This document shows positions 11,887-24,594 of a stretch of 64,000 nucleotides of DNA, in pieces; the first letter of the stretch is position 1; every line of letters starts with the position of its first letter. A program made the translations under genes and the position numbers. Location: contig JAJEKB010021263.1 of assembly GCA_022393335.1 (NCBI GenBank), positions 1,384,104 to 1,448,103 of the forward strand, in the 5' to 3' direction. The notes beneath the pieces are model-generated. The model searched no databases. It was not told the origin of the DNA and was given only the letters and a program-made list of their open reading frames with translations. Source of the stretch: Macrotrachela quadricornifera. Taxonomy: Eukaryota > Rotifera > Eurotatoria > Philodinida > Philodinidae.

Positions 11887-12900
11887 TTATCGATATTTTT
11901 GAGCTTTTGAACCAGATCGATGTTTGAATTTATCAATATTTTGTGGTTTTGGAAATGTATTGAAATATCCTGATCGGGCTTCTTCTTTTTTTTGCTCTAA
12001 TTCAACTTCGTATATTCGTTCGAATTTATCTCTTAGCCGAATGAGCAGCCATTCAAACTCATCATTGAAACTATAGACCATGGTTTTAGAGGAAGCAAAT
12101 GAAGTGCTAATGTCATTATTTTCTGTCAGTATACGAAGACCTTTCCAAGTAAATGCATTCGAGAATTGATTCGGAAGAGAATTGTTGTCGTCATATAAAT
12201 ACATTAAAGAGTTTAACTTTCTATGTTTTTAAGTACTTTGATGAGCAGTTAGTAATTGATATTGTTGTTTTTTAGAGAAAAATGTAAAACAACATTCTTT
12301 CACTATTGTTAGTGTATGATGACGAAATCGTGAACTAAAAACATCAGCATTGGAAAGAATAATTAAGATCAGAGAGACAATACTATCCACTATATTGGTA
12401 TCAAGTAAATCATATGCATTTTTACTTATAGCTATAATGAATTCCGCAGCTGTATTCCTTGTTTCCATTAAATTGGCTTTGTGATATTTAACATAACCTT
12501 TTCCGATATCACTATTATCAGATGGATCTGATAGAAGTAAATACTGTCCTTTCAAAAAAGGAAGATCAAATGATTTAACACCAAGATAATCAAATAGTTG
12601 AAGTGTACCTAATATATCTTCATTTTCTGGTAGTTCAGTAAATATTATATATGCTTGTTTTAAGATAATCGAATGAAGAATTGCCATAAACCATGTATAA
12701 TGAATAGGAGAATTTAATAAATATTCACCATTTTCATTTCGAGTAGATAAAAAATCATGTTCATGTGCAACAATAGCAGATAAATAAGGAATAGAATCAA
12801 GTTGTTTTTTATTCACATGAATACATTTATTAGAAGTAGTAAAACGAAATGCATATATTACTTTTTTACTTTTATTATTTATTTCCAATATTTGATCCAT
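11887..12900 (-). pseudogene. BTB/POZ-like protein gene with an in-frame TAA
   Basis: A minus-strand frame starts with ATG at 12900 and runs 223 codons to a TAA at 12231-12229. It then continues in the same frame, without interruption, for another 113 codons to a stop at 11887. The N-terminal ~120 residues resemble a BTB/T1 fold: an initial beta-rich stretch with CIHVNKKQLDSIPYLSAIV, and a helix ending LQLFDYLGVKSFDLPFL, the position where BTB proteins have their conserved DYLG. Such proteins are adaptors for cullin ligases or channel tetramerisation. The second half is charged (FEWLLIRLRDKFERIYEVELEQKKEE). An alternative is a ~100-bp intron from about 12236 to 12137, which would also keep frame, but its acceptor context (ggaaag) is poor for this genome. 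Pseudogene, readthrough and intron remain open. Confidence 0.5.
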
Positions 12901-13777
12901 TATCTAAATAATTTATTTTCGTTTCACTTTATTCAAAATTTATTATGTAAAAAGGAAAAAAAGAATATTTATTTTAATATTCACTTATACAATAATGATT
13001 CATATCTATATCAGTTTTTTCCAATTGTTGTTATTGGTAGACCTATTGTCAATATTGTAAATGATATTGGAATAAATGCTCCTCAGTACACTATTTTATA
13101 GCAACAAGATAAAAAATAAATCATATAAATTATGTTAATATCAGTTTAAAAAGTTTTGGAAAATCTAAAAGTTCTGAGCGACATCTTTTATTATTTTATA
13201 TTTTCTTACAGCTAATTAATTCAATTACATTCTTATTGAAACGAATAAGGTTGATGTAGTAACAATAGATGATGCTTGCAAAAGAAAAGGATCACTTTTA
13301 ATACATGATAGTTACTCTTTTTCAAAATTCGATAGAAATTTCCTCTCTTCTCCGTATTATAAAAATGAAAAAAAAAAGTTACTTTGCAAATGCACCATCT
13401 CAAAGCCTTTGAAATTCATTCAATGTGATACTTATAATTAATCTTTACGGACTATGAAAATTAGATATGATTTATTGTTTTTTCTATGATTGATATTTTT
13501 CTAATTATAATTCGAGAGAGTACTTTGATGAATCTGTTGAAATTTTCTTTTAAATTCTATTAAACAACTTTAAAAAACGAACTTATTAATTTTATAAAGT
13601 ACTAACGTAATTCTCAATATAATTTTGTATAATAAGGTATTTATTTTTTATTTGAATTTTGAACAAGATATAGCAAGTGAATTACATATCGATAGAAGAG
13701 TAGAAATATTTATTTTATAAATATTAGAAAAATTTTTTTTTTCATTTTCTTATAATATTTTTGATTGAGATAGGATT
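12901..13777. other. Intergenic, no gene recognised
   Basis: AT-rich spacer between the 5' end of the BTB-like gene and the 3' end of the GH128-like gene. It has homopolymer A/T runs and no supported exon. Confidence 0.45.
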
Positions 13778-15067
13778 TTAAAATCCATAAACATATTTTT
13801 GACCTAAATCGGATAGTCTTCCATCTGGTGCAATTAAGCAATTGGCTGAGCCAAGTGCAGCATCCAATTGACGTTGTGCACCAAACCATGCATATCGTTC
13901 AACCCAACTTAACGAATCAAGTTTAGCAATACTTTGTCTCATAAATTCGGTAACTTCTTGTTGTGAAACTGGTTGATTTGGATTCCATGATGTACAAGCA
14001 AATTCTGTAACCCAAACAGGATATTTATTTCCTAATTGTTGACGAACATTTGTAATCCAATTAATGAAATTATCCGCTCCTCGGCCATACCAATGTAAAG
14101 CAAGAAAGTCAATTCGTCCGCCAACTGTATTCAATTCATTAAGAAATTGTTTCATCCAATTTAATCCTTGATCTGTTGAAGCAATTGCTGGTGAACCAAG
14201 TCGAACACCTTGAGATCTGAGAGGTTCAATATATTGTTTCCAAGCACGTGCTGCATCGCCAGGACTCATATTTGCTTGTTCACCACGTTCAGGTTCGTTG
14301 AAGCCAAGTACAACTTTAGCACCATTTGCTTGACTCAAAAATTGATTTCCATCATGTCCTCGATTTGTGCTCCATAGCATTGGAACGAATTCTATATCAG
14401 CTATATTAATCTTGTAAGGTGACCAATTATACATCCAGGAGATTTTTCCACCAGAAAATATATTCGGTGAATCTTGTTTGTTTTCCATTGGCCAAGCAAT
14501 ACCTCTTTTGCTTCCACTATAATTAAAGAAATAATCAATGTTATAACTGTCTTTGTGAAATTCATTAATAATAATCTTATTGAAAAAAGACAGAAGTGTA
14601 CACGCTGTTTGGATTCTTTTTAAACTAAATGTCTTAGGCATTCTTTTTACGAAAATGCCGAATATCATATTTCTCAAAGAAAACATCATGAGATTTGTTG
14701 GCTAAAAGACTATAATGTTTTACCTGAATACTTGGCCTCCGCTCGAGTTGTCATCTAGTACACCACAAACCATAGTTGGATCATTAGTTGAGAAAGCATT
14801 AGATTTCGAAACAGGACCTTGTTTCATCCAACAAGTACCACCATTCCATTGTGTCCAAGTAAAATGAGTACAACCTGCAGTTGCAGCGCATTTTCCACCA
14901 CAAAGTTCTGGTGCAATTCGAACATTAGAAAGATCGTTTTGATAGAAATCACAAGACATAGCCCAATTATTTCCATTCCAATTGATAGCACGTTTTGTAC
15001 GAGGAATAGATAAACAGTTGATGGTCAAAGAAGCAAATAACATCCAATATAAAAGAAATTTGATCAT
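13778..15067 (-). CDS. Secreted glycoside hydrolase, GH128-like (Asl1 type), with N-terminal Cys-rich domain
   Basis: Two exons, 15067-14724 and 14516-13778, join in phase (donor cag|gtaaaac, acceptor attatag) to give 360 aa. I start at the Met that opens a signal peptide (MIKFLLYWMLFASLTINCLS); an upstream in-frame Met at 15109 is less likely. Residues ~28-105 form a six-cysteine module (C39, C56, C60, C66, C79, C101) like a PAN/apple or small lectin domain. From ~116 the catalytic domain runs GIAWP... with LGFNEPE (E189, candidate acid/base) and VWVTEFACTSW (E286, candidate nucleophile), typical of the glycosyl-hydrolase catalytic core that cleaves beta-1,3-glucans. The family is mainly fungal, plant and bacterial, so horizontal acquisition is plausible; the 207-bp intron shows it has been naturalised. 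Probably digests fungal or algal glucan outside the cell. Confidence 0.85.
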
Positions 15068-17548
15068 TTTTTTATTTTGATTATTGTTTAGACAATATTT
15101 ATACAACACTTCTAAAAATAAAACTTATTTAGTAACATTAAAAACAAGATGCGATCTAACTACTATTCTCTGACTATTCATCTTGCTAGTTTCTTTATTC
15201 ATCATTGCAAAAATAAATGGTAAGCTTGAACGCATAATATACCAGTAAACGAAAACCTCTATTCGAAATCGAATCTATAGTTGGAAAGAAAGAATAAATA
15301 ATGCCAACATTTTCAGATTTATAGAGAAGTAAATGAAGTTTTCTATTAATTCTTCCACTTGATAATCAAATTTCTTTTTCAATATGAATTTTTTGAAAAA
15401 AATACATTTCTATTTTATCATACAACAAGGATCTATGAAGCAAAGTCAAGGAAATGTGTGACATTCAAGACATCAGACAAGACAAGTAACAAAAAAAGGA
15501 GTTTCTGAACTCACATCAAACTGTGTCTTCTACTTGCATGTACTGATCACAATGGTTGTCATTGGACTCTATCCACTTTACTTTTTGGATTCACGAGATG
15601 TAGAACTTTAAGGATTTTATATTAAAGATAATCTTTGTGTATATGAATTTTATATCTAATGATTTTTATAATATAAATCTTAAATCGCAATTCTGAAAAC
15701 ATGTTTCTCTGACAAACTACTTTGTACAAGTTTAGTAATAGTAGTTCATTATAAAAAAATCTATTCAGACACAAGTTGAGGTACTGAGTAGAAGTATCAA
15801 TTTAGTTCATAAAAAAGTGTCTCAAGAAAAAAAAATCAGATTGTTAAAACTGAGACAACGTAGAAGAATAATAGTAGTAGATACTCAATATAAACGAAAA
15901 ACAGATTGTGAAAACTAATAAACTTAGTTATAACATTTTTCAAAAAAATTGAACTCTCTGACGATACTTCGAAACAGAATGATGAAAGATAGTATTCCAT
16001 TTATTTGTCTTACATTCCATTGTTCTCATCTATGATTTCGTTCATCATCATCCAAATTAATCAACTATGAAATGATTCATCAGTTTTAATAATACACCGT
16101 TATTGTCATATTAATTTCATTACTCTTAAGTACTTTTTTGTGGTAGGTTAAAAGCATAAAACTTTACTTACGATTAAAGCAATGTTTAGATATATGACGT
16201 TGTTTTGTAATTGATCTATGATCAACTAACTCGTATATATATATATATATATGTATATGATTGAAATGAATTGACTAGATTTTCTTCCCACTACGCCTTT
16301 GCTGTCATGTACAGAAAGGAAATAGTCCCATTTTCATATTGACGAACGAACACAAAAAAAAAGTAATGATTCATCATGCCGTCATTCGGTTCTGTTCTTT
16401 CATGATTTTCATACACTCTATCGTTCTTTTTTCATATTGTGTTGCATTAACATCATGTCCCAATCCGCATGTGTACGGTGGGACAAACCCATTTCGTGGG
16501 ACATTTTATGTCAAACTTATTTCCTAGCATATGGATTGATATTTTTCTATTCTATACGTTTCTGTGCTGATCATCTATAGAAATAATTCAAATAATAAAA
16601 GATTTATCGATGTTATTAGTTGAAGAATGACTAAATCGCATTAAAATATACAACTTCATTCTCTCTATCATTCGATAAAAAAAGAAAATATCCTCAAGCT
16701 TTTTATGATAAAATAAAGTATTTTTGCCTTTACTTTTGGATATTCTTTAATAACATATAGTTTATCAGCATATAATTCATTAAATTTTTTTCCTATATTT
16801 TATTCTAAAAAATGAATAGAATCAAAGATATTTATTTTCTTTAGATTTGTTTTTGTATGAGATATGTCAATGTAGATTTTAACAATGATATTAACTTCAT
16901 AGATATCGACAAATTCTTTCATTCTGTTCGATAGATTTGAATAATTGAAAAATCACTCTCTCCCTAACATATTCTACTAGTCAATAATCTGACAGAACGC
17001 AAAAGAATTTTAAGAGGTTAATTATGAATTATTTCTCAAAGATATAAAAAGAAAAATGAACCATGATTATAAATAATATTTTCAATCATTATATCTACAC
17101 GCTCGAATGGAAGTTAATCAAATGATTAATCGTCAACAAATACTTCGACATTTAATAATTAAATATATGCTTAATATCTCTTTCGAGTATTTAGAAGATA
17201 TTGTTTTCTTTTTTTTTTTATTAAGATAAACTCGTACGTTTTTTTTAAATAGAAATAGCTAATATTTATGTGAAATCTATGAAAGAAAAGAAAATTATAT
17301 TTATTCGACCACGCTATAAATGACTTTTGCATTCTTTTCTCTGTTATTCGTTCGTTAATGTTGACCATAGCGATGTCTATTTCACCTTCTATTTTATTCT
17401 ATGACTAAGAATGTATTCATTAAGTTATACTTACAATTGAATGATGAATCTAATTGATTGTATCAATCAATAATAACTTCGACTATTATATTTTGTTTAA
17501 AAATAATAATAATAGCATCTTATCTTTTTTTTTCTCAGATCAAACAAT
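15068..17548. other. Intergenic, divergent promoters expected, no gene recognised
   Basis: About 2.5 kb between the divergent GH128-like and second F-box genes. I found no supported exon. It contains a (TA)n microsatellite at 16233-16252. The region just before 17549 (ctttttttttctcag at about 17523-17538) looks like a splice acceptor, so a 5'UTR exon of the next gene may lie here. Confidence 0.4.
16233..16252. repeat. (TA)n microsatellite
   Basis: About ten uninterrupted TA dinucleotides in intergenic DNA. Confidence 0.9.
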
Positions 17549-19432
17549 ATGAATCAACACAAACAACAATTAAGTTACGATCATGTTTTGAAAGAAGAAA
17601 TGAAGAAATTACAATATGAATTAGATCAAAAAACGTAAGTTATTGAAGAAAAAAACTCTTATTATTATGAATTATTTCTATAGTATACCAATAACATCCA
17701 TTGAAAATTTATCAAATGAATTCTTTTATGAAATATTTGATTATCTCGATAGTCATCAAATACACAAAGCATTTCATAATCTTAATCATCGATTTCAACA
17801 ACTTCTTAATTCTTCATTTCTTCTATTTAAAATAAAACTAGAATCATACAACGATGTCGAATTTATAAATGATTGCAAAGAAATAATTCATTTTAATAGA
17901 AATCAAATATTTTCAATTTATATGGCAATACCAATTTTTATGGATCAATTTTCTTTACCATTTACTCTCGATTCATCATTAATACGTCTAGAATCATTAG
18001 TTATTTTTAATATAGAATCAGATATATTTTTATCGCTTCTTAATAAATTAAATTGTTTACCTCGTCTTTTTTCATTAACTATTATGATTAATGATGAAGT
18101 AACAAATTTAGCTAATATATATAAACAAATATTCTCTTTACCAGTATTGAAATATTATCAGTGTTCAATAACATGTTCTGATAAATCATTTATGTTACCT
18201 ATTCCTACTAATAAACAATTCAGTTCAATTGAAAATCTTGTTATTGATCATCATTATAATATGAAACAACTTGCTAATATAATATCTTATACACCACACC
18301 TTAATCGTCTTTCTTTGAAATATACAGATCATAATCCTGCAAATAATATAATTATTATGCCAATAACATTAAGAAATTTAACACATCTATATTTGTATTG
18401 TTTGCGAATGATGTTTGATGAATTTGAATTATTAATAAATGATATATATCCAAAAGTAAAAGTTTTATCATTAACAACTCAATCTAAAGATATTAATTAT
18501 CTTAATAGTAATCGATGGGAAAAATTTATTTTAAAAAAATTTCCTAAATTAAAAAAATTTTATTTTACATATTATGAATCTACTGATTATGAAAATCGAT
18601 CTCTGGAATATTTTGATAAACGAAATGATTTTATTTCATTGTTTTGGATTGAACGACAATGGTTATTCGAAGTTGAATTATATCATAAGAATATTTTTTT
18701 TTATATTCGTCCACATAAGTATATTCAAAATGATTTATAATAAATTATTATTATTTTATTTTTTTTTATAGAAAACAATGGTATCAATATGAAACACAAC
18801 ATAAAATAGATGATTCTTATACTCAACTTGATAAATCTAGTCGATTAACTATAACATGTATTTCTAGAAATGAAGATCTAGTTATGGATATTAAGTGGAT
18901 TTTAACTTTTGTACAAATTCATCATTGCGAAATTACAGAACCTAGAGTCTTTATTGGTATATTACATCATATAACAAATTTATTACGAGAACTTAAATCA
19001 CTAAAAATTGATTCTTTATCATCATGTCAATCGGAATGTATGAATGATGATGATGATGAATTCGTATTTGATTATTTGACATTATACACAAATAAAATAA
19101 AAAAAGTTTTTCTTGTGAATATGTACAATATTGAAGATTTTCATATGATTTTAAAATTTTGTCCTTATATGGAATATTTTGAAGTGAAATATGTACATAG
19201 TGATATTATTGAAGAATTTTTACATATTATTTTAAACAAAATTAATCATGATCATAATGATCATCTTCGTTCATTATGTTTGCATATTTTTACATTTGAT
19301 GATGGTGATGATAATAATACTTATGGAAATGAATTAATTAAAAAATTCCAAACAATAATTAATTCGAAAAATATTTTAAACAATTACACAATTAAACGTA
19401 TTGTTGATAACATCTATTTGGAATGGAAATAA
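17549..19432 (+). CDS. F-box / leucine-rich-type protein (copy 2)
   Basis: Three exons, 17549-17634, 17684-18718 and 18772-19432, total 1,782 nt in frame (593 aa). Residues 1-29 are a short polar leader encoded by exon 1, ending LQYELDQKT. Residues ~33-75 are an F-box (ENLSNEFFYEIFDYLDSHQI, then FHNLNHRFQQLLNSSF). The rest is a long run of irregular Leu-rich repeats (for example LESLVIFNIESDIFLSLLNK and HLNRLSLKYTD), ending NIYLEWK. It is paralogous to the minus-strand gene at 7008-8835, which shares the order of motifs and the exon break after a PHK or PYK motif. Expected to bind Skp1 through the F-box and present an unknown substrate to an SCF ubiquitin ligase. The upstream acceptor at ~17538 suggests a non-coding first exon. 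Confidence 0.82.
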
Positions 19433-20239
19433 TATCTTTAGTCTTCTATTATATTGTTTTATTAGTATAAAAAATAAAAAAATATATTGTTAATCAAATG
19501 TCTTTTTTTTTCAATTAAATTTCACGTTTTTTAACCAATATCTGAACAATACGATTGAAAAAAAAATCTGTTGCATCTAATCAATTTGATTTTATTTATA
19601 TCTGAGGACAAATAGAAGCAAAACAATTGTTAGTTAATAAACATAATTATAGTTCCCATGTATCACGGTTATATGAATAGTAGTCAGCACTTTTTGACGA
19701 AATTTTAATAGAAACAAAATCAATTTACAAAATATTTTTATTCAATTTTCTAACTCACAAAAAATGTTCTGTTTTTATCATAAGAGAGAAAAGATTAAAG
19801 TGAGATTTTTTTTTATAGAAATTGCCACAAAACAGAATTCTAGTCTCCACTAATATACATATTATTCATCTAAGATATCTACAGTTTGTAAATCTCCAAA
19901 TAGTGATTTAAATCTACATTTGATAATTAAAAGTTCATGATAACAATTTCTCAGACAAGTATTCTCTAAAAAACGTCACTTGATAATAGATTATATATAT
20001 TCTATTTTATTATTATTATATTGGTTTAAGTATGATCTTTAAGCATAAAAAAAATCTTCGTATCCTTTTCTCTTGAAGACTATATAGAGAAAAAGTTTCT
20101 TAAAGATTATATGGGACTATTTATACTGGAAGATTTGGAAAATATTATATATCACAACTCTTATGGTTTATTTAGTATCTCTTTTTGATATTTATAAAAG
20201 ATCTTTCAAAGAATTGATTTATTCAGAACGAAACTTGAT
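19433..20239. other. Intergenic, no gene recognised
   Basis: AT-rich 3' flank of the second F-box gene, with no supported exon or repeat. Confidence 0.45.
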
Positions 20240-20956
20240 TTATAGTTCCTTTAAAAAGTCCGTGCGTACGACTGATTTTTGAATAACTTTTGCATAGAAA
20301 CAAAAGAGAGACCTGTGTTTTTCGGCATTCGATAGCCAAGGCGAAGAGGCATCTTTTCACGAACGCAGTCTTTTCTGAGGAGTAATTTTGAAGTCGATTT
20401 ATTACAAGATCTTTGAAAAATTAGGTGAAATTTTTCAAAACTTGTATTGAAGCCTACTGGCTTTTTTGCAACATTTTTTTCCGTCGAAAACCTCTGCCTC
20501 TAGGGTCATGCCAATACATGAAATTGGTCAAAAGGTTATTTAGACAGCGGAAAGCAACTTTAGAAGTTGTAAAATACTACTAGAGCACAAAATGACGAAA
20601 GACTGAACGATACAAGCGGCGTTTTGACTGACTTTATTTATTGACATGTTCCTAGGGACAGAGATTTTCGACGAAGAAAATGTCACAACAATGTTCGAAA
20701 CATATATAGGTTCACTCAGTTTTTAATAGAGATTCTAAATACGCAAAAAAGGTAATAGGTTTCTATGCAACTTTTGAGAAATCCAACTTAGTTTTTCAAA
20801 ACCTCCATAAGAAATCGACTTTGCTAATGAAAAGATGCCTCTTCAACTTGATTATCGAACAGAAAAAAACTGCAAGTCTCTATCTTTTTCCTAGCGAAAG
20901 CTATTAAAAAAGATAGTCACGCGCACAAACGTTTTAAACGAACTATAATTTCATTT
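20240..20956. mobile_element. Foldback element, arms ~250-300 bp
   Basis: Sequence from 20240 to ~20512 is the diverged reverse complement of ~20648-20955. Shared blocks are gaagaggcatcttttca (20344 and, inverted, ~20840), ttgcatagaaac, and an inner block with tcgaaaa(c/t)ctctg next to cctaggg. The centre is about 130 bp of unpaired sequence. No protein is encoded. Its right edge lies within ~20 bp of the truncated scramblase relic, suggesting that its insertion removed or displaced the missing exons. Confidence 0.75.
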
Positions 20957-20975
20957 ATTTTATATATATACATGT

Positions 20976-21605
20976 ATTGCTGTGAGATAGTACCCAGTAA
21001 AGATCCAGGTAGTGATTCTGCTATCATTTCTTGACTACAATATTGTGAATAGCACACCAACAAAATCCTGAACAACATTTAAGTAGACGTTTAAGAAGTA
21101 TAATATCCTAATAGTCGACAAAACATAAATCATTTCATTGCTTGAGATTTACTTGTTTATTGTTGTCAGCAATATTAAGTGTAAAACCTCGTCTACTTGA
21201 AAATCTTATGCTTTTCAAATCAAAACAAATTATTTAGTAACTAGTGTCAAAATAAAATCTACATACTTTCTGATGCTTGAAACAATTGTTCTTTTTGATC
21301 ATTAAAAATGTCAAAGGATGGAAGCTCATAAAACGAAAAATCGGCTCATTTCGAAAATTTGTCGTGGTACTTTCGGACACATCATTTTTCAATCTAGTGA
21401 AATTACATAGTGGATCAATTTCTACTTGTATCACCCCCTCTCCCTTCTTTTCTTGTGCCACAATATCAAGCATATCTTGAAAACCAAATACAAGTTAAAC
21501 AAAAACTTTCATCTTTTTCAAATAATTTTGTTTAACATATAATGAATCAATCATTCTGAAACAGTCAAGTCCAACTATATCACTATATGTTGGAGGTAAT
21601 CATTT
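20976..21605 (-). pseudogene. Truncated phospholipid scramblase relic
   Basis: Minus-strand segments match, at nucleotide level and in the same order, the first four exons of the intact scramblase gene at 22485-23958: exon 1 near 21540-21600 (tatgttggaggtaat), exon 2 near 21255-21320, exon 3 near 21175-21225, and exon 4 near 20980-21110 (ccaacaaaatcctgaacaac). Substitutions and indels break the frame, and nothing equivalent to exons 5-8 follows; the foldback element begins instead. It is a tandem direct duplicate that has decayed. The stretch between the exon-1 and exon-2 remnants differs from the functional gene. Confidence 0.85.
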
Positions 21606-22484
21606 TTTCAGTGATTTCTATTATTGTAACAAAAGAAAATCTCAATGAATGAAGCATTTAATCTAACATCATTTGAAATTTTATTCTTTTTCGTTTTCTT
21701 TTGCAATGCATGATCCTTTCGAAATAAAGTTCACCATTTTTTAAATTTATATTGAATGCAATAAATAGTTTGTATTCAGTCAGTTAAAGGCGTATTCGAG
21801 AAAATATTTGTGTAACATATATTTATTTTTAATATTAACTCAATCTGACACATTTCTACATAATCCTCAAGAACTCCACTCGACCAAAAAAACTGAAAGT
21901 ATAAAGCTGTCAATCATGAATAAAATATCAAATATTGTGTTTCGATTTATTCTTTCTCTCATAAAGTATATACGATGAACATTGAAAATGTAATAAAAAT
22001 TGACGACAAGAATATTGATTTATATCAAAAATAACAGAAGAATTGACGTACAAATCATACTCATCATGAAGATGTTTATGTTTTGTCACAACTCATTTGC
22101 TTTTGACTAGAACCGAAAACAAAGAAGGAATCAAACATAATAGAGTATCGACAGAACAGAATTGGCAAGACAAATACCGAGCATTGTAATAACAGCAAAA
22201 GAAAAAATTCTGTATTATATCTAATCAATACGTATTAAAAAAAAGAAATATCCTTTTCGAAAATAATAATTATTTAATATAATTCTTTATAAGATAACAA
22301 AAATGAGATATATGCTTCTATATTTAGAAAAATAAACTCTATTGAGATTATTGGTAAAATAGGATTGTATTTTAATATTAATCAAATTATTTCTTGATAA
22401 TATGAATAAATAAATGAACAAATATAAGATAAATATTTGAAAAATTATAGAAGTGTTCTATAAGATTAGTATATTATTAATCGA
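21606..22484. other. Spacer between scramblase gene and relic
   Basis: 3' flank of the scramblase gene. AT-rich, with no supported exon. Confidence 0.45.
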
Positions 22485-23958
22485 TTAATTGTTGTTTGGA
22501 ACAGTTGAAAAAAGCATAAAATCCTACAAATATAAAGAAAATACTAATAAGAATGCATCTATTTTAAAAATAAAACTTACAATAAGAAAGACAGCAGCAA
22601 GTGTAAGAGCTTTTATTTTTACATCAAGATCCATTGGAACTATAATGATAAATATTATATTTATAACATATAAATATTTCGAATTCTATGATTATACTCA
22701 CTTTCAAGTGAAAAAGCATCAGCACTAGAAAATGCTTCACTTAAAAAACCACGATACACTTTATAAATAGCTCCAACTTCTGTTACACCATCATTACCAA
22801 TTAACTATGAATAGATATAATAAGCGAAAATATATTTATTGAAGAAATAGATAAGATTTTTTATAATTTAATGCAAAAAATAATTCTTACGCATTTTTGC
22901 ACGTAAGTTCAATGTATGATAAACCTTGAAACAGTGCTACACATAACCTAACAATACACTCCATGTGCTCCCACCTCGAATTACAAGTGATATTATTGCA
23001 AATAAAGCAACATTTTTGGAGCTTTCCATCTGTAATAAAAACTGTATCTTGAGATAAAAGTATTAAATTATTCTTCAGATACAATCCTTTTTTATATGAG
23101 ATACTCGCTGTCTACTGGTGAAATGAGTATTGAACATTTTTCATATATAAATGAAATGATTTCTTACTGTGAACTTATTTTCACAACAGCAAGTATATGG
23201 TCCATCGCAAATAAGTACAGGACCAATTAATGTAAATACAACTGCATCATTTGCATCCTTAATTTCATAGGTATATCGACAGCAACTTCCTCTAAATAAA
23301 AATAATAATTTAAATAAATCTTTATTATTATTATATATTAAAAGAATTTTACATTTGTGAAACAGTACCAATTAAAGTTCCTGATGGTGATTCAACGGTT
23401 ATTTCTTGACTACAACATTCTGCATCTGCACACCAACAATATCCTGAACAACATTTAAATGGTCGTTTAATAAGAATAATATCCTGATTAGTTGAAAAAA
23501 TATTTTTTTTTGATATAGAAACTAAGAGAATAATTCAGATTTACTTGATTAAGATTATTAATAATACGAAGTTTAAAATGCCGTCTAGTTGCACAACAAA
23601 AACGTGCACAAAATGACGAAGCTTTTTAAATATAAATAAATATTTTTAAAATTAATATTTAAATTAAATTGATATACTTTCTAAAGCTTGTAATATTCGT
23701 TCATTTCTATTATTAAAAATATCGAATTTTGCTTCTGATGCAATACCACATATAACTTCAATAATAAATCTAAATTTTATATAATTTTTTTAAAAATTAT
23801 TTACCTTCCATCAACGAAACATTTTGTTTAATAGTTAATGAATCAATCATTCTTAAACCATCAAGTCCAATTGTATCGTTATATGTTGGAGGTAATAAAG
23901 GTATTATTTGATGCATATTTATCGGATGATTCTTTTCGTCATATTCTTTTTCAGCCAT
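22485..23958 (-). CDS. Phospholipid scramblase (PLSCR family)
   Basis: Eight exons: 23958-23805, 23755-23678, 23621-23545, 23483-23353, 23291-23168, 22804-22702, 22639-22581 and 22523-22485. They total 765 nt (254 aa) and every phase agrees. The order of signatures is that of the family: GLDGLRMIDSLTIKQ, FDIFNNRNERILQA, the Cys cluster SSFCARFCCATRRHFKLRI, RPFKCCSGYCWCADAECC, GSCCRYTYEIKDA, CTCCCENKF (split across exons), GVTEVGAIYKVYRGFLSEAFSSADAF, and the C-terminal Ca-binding/membrane segment PMDLDVKIKALTLAAVFLIDFML. These proteins move phospholipids between leaflets, often anchored by palmitoylated cysteines. The N-terminus is short (about 20 residues) compared with the Pro-rich leader of vertebrate PLSCR1. 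An in-frame Met at 24024 is an alternative start. The 363-bp intron at 22805-23167 is much longer than the others. Confidence 0.92.
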
Positions 23959-24594
23959 TTTTTTTTTTCTTAAAATAAATGCAATATATTTGAAATAAAA
24001 CGTATATTCTGAGCAGATTTTCACTCAAGCATAAAATTGAATCTCTCTATATTCTAAACATTTATTACACATATGCTATTATAATGAAATAATAAATAAT
24101 ATTTAGCATAACTGTAATAATAATGTACTTTTTTATGTGAATATGTGCTGGAATCCATGATGATAATATGCTTAATATGAACAAAAAATGGAAGACTTAT
24201 TGCTATGATGAATACTCAAAAGAAAATGATGGAAGAATTGATATACAGATTATTATGAATACGAAGTCATAGATAATTCTTTACGATTAATGTATCTTTT
24301 AGCAGAAATTAAAGAAAGATAATATCATTTCGGATAAATCGAACAACGAAAAACAAATAAGAGAAGCTAAAATTACCACTGGAAAGAAACATAATACATG
24401 GCATATGGAAAAAAACTAACTTATTTCTGCTTGGGTGCTTGTGATAATCACGCCGATGAGAAATAATGTCTCTTAATGATCAAGAAATGTTTAATCTATA
24501 GAATGAAATTTCAACGATTTATAAACAACTACGTTTTCTTTTCGTTGATAAGCTAATTAATTATATATACAGTAGTAGACAAAAGTCCCTATTC
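23959..24594. other. Promoter region of scramblase gene / intergenic
   Basis: 5' flank of the scramblase gene; no exon or clear regulatory motif. Confidence 0.4.

Noticed and set aside
14517..14689. Met at 14689 as start of the GH128-like protein
   Set aside because: It lies in the intron; splicing 14724 to 14516 joins a signal-peptide exon in phase.
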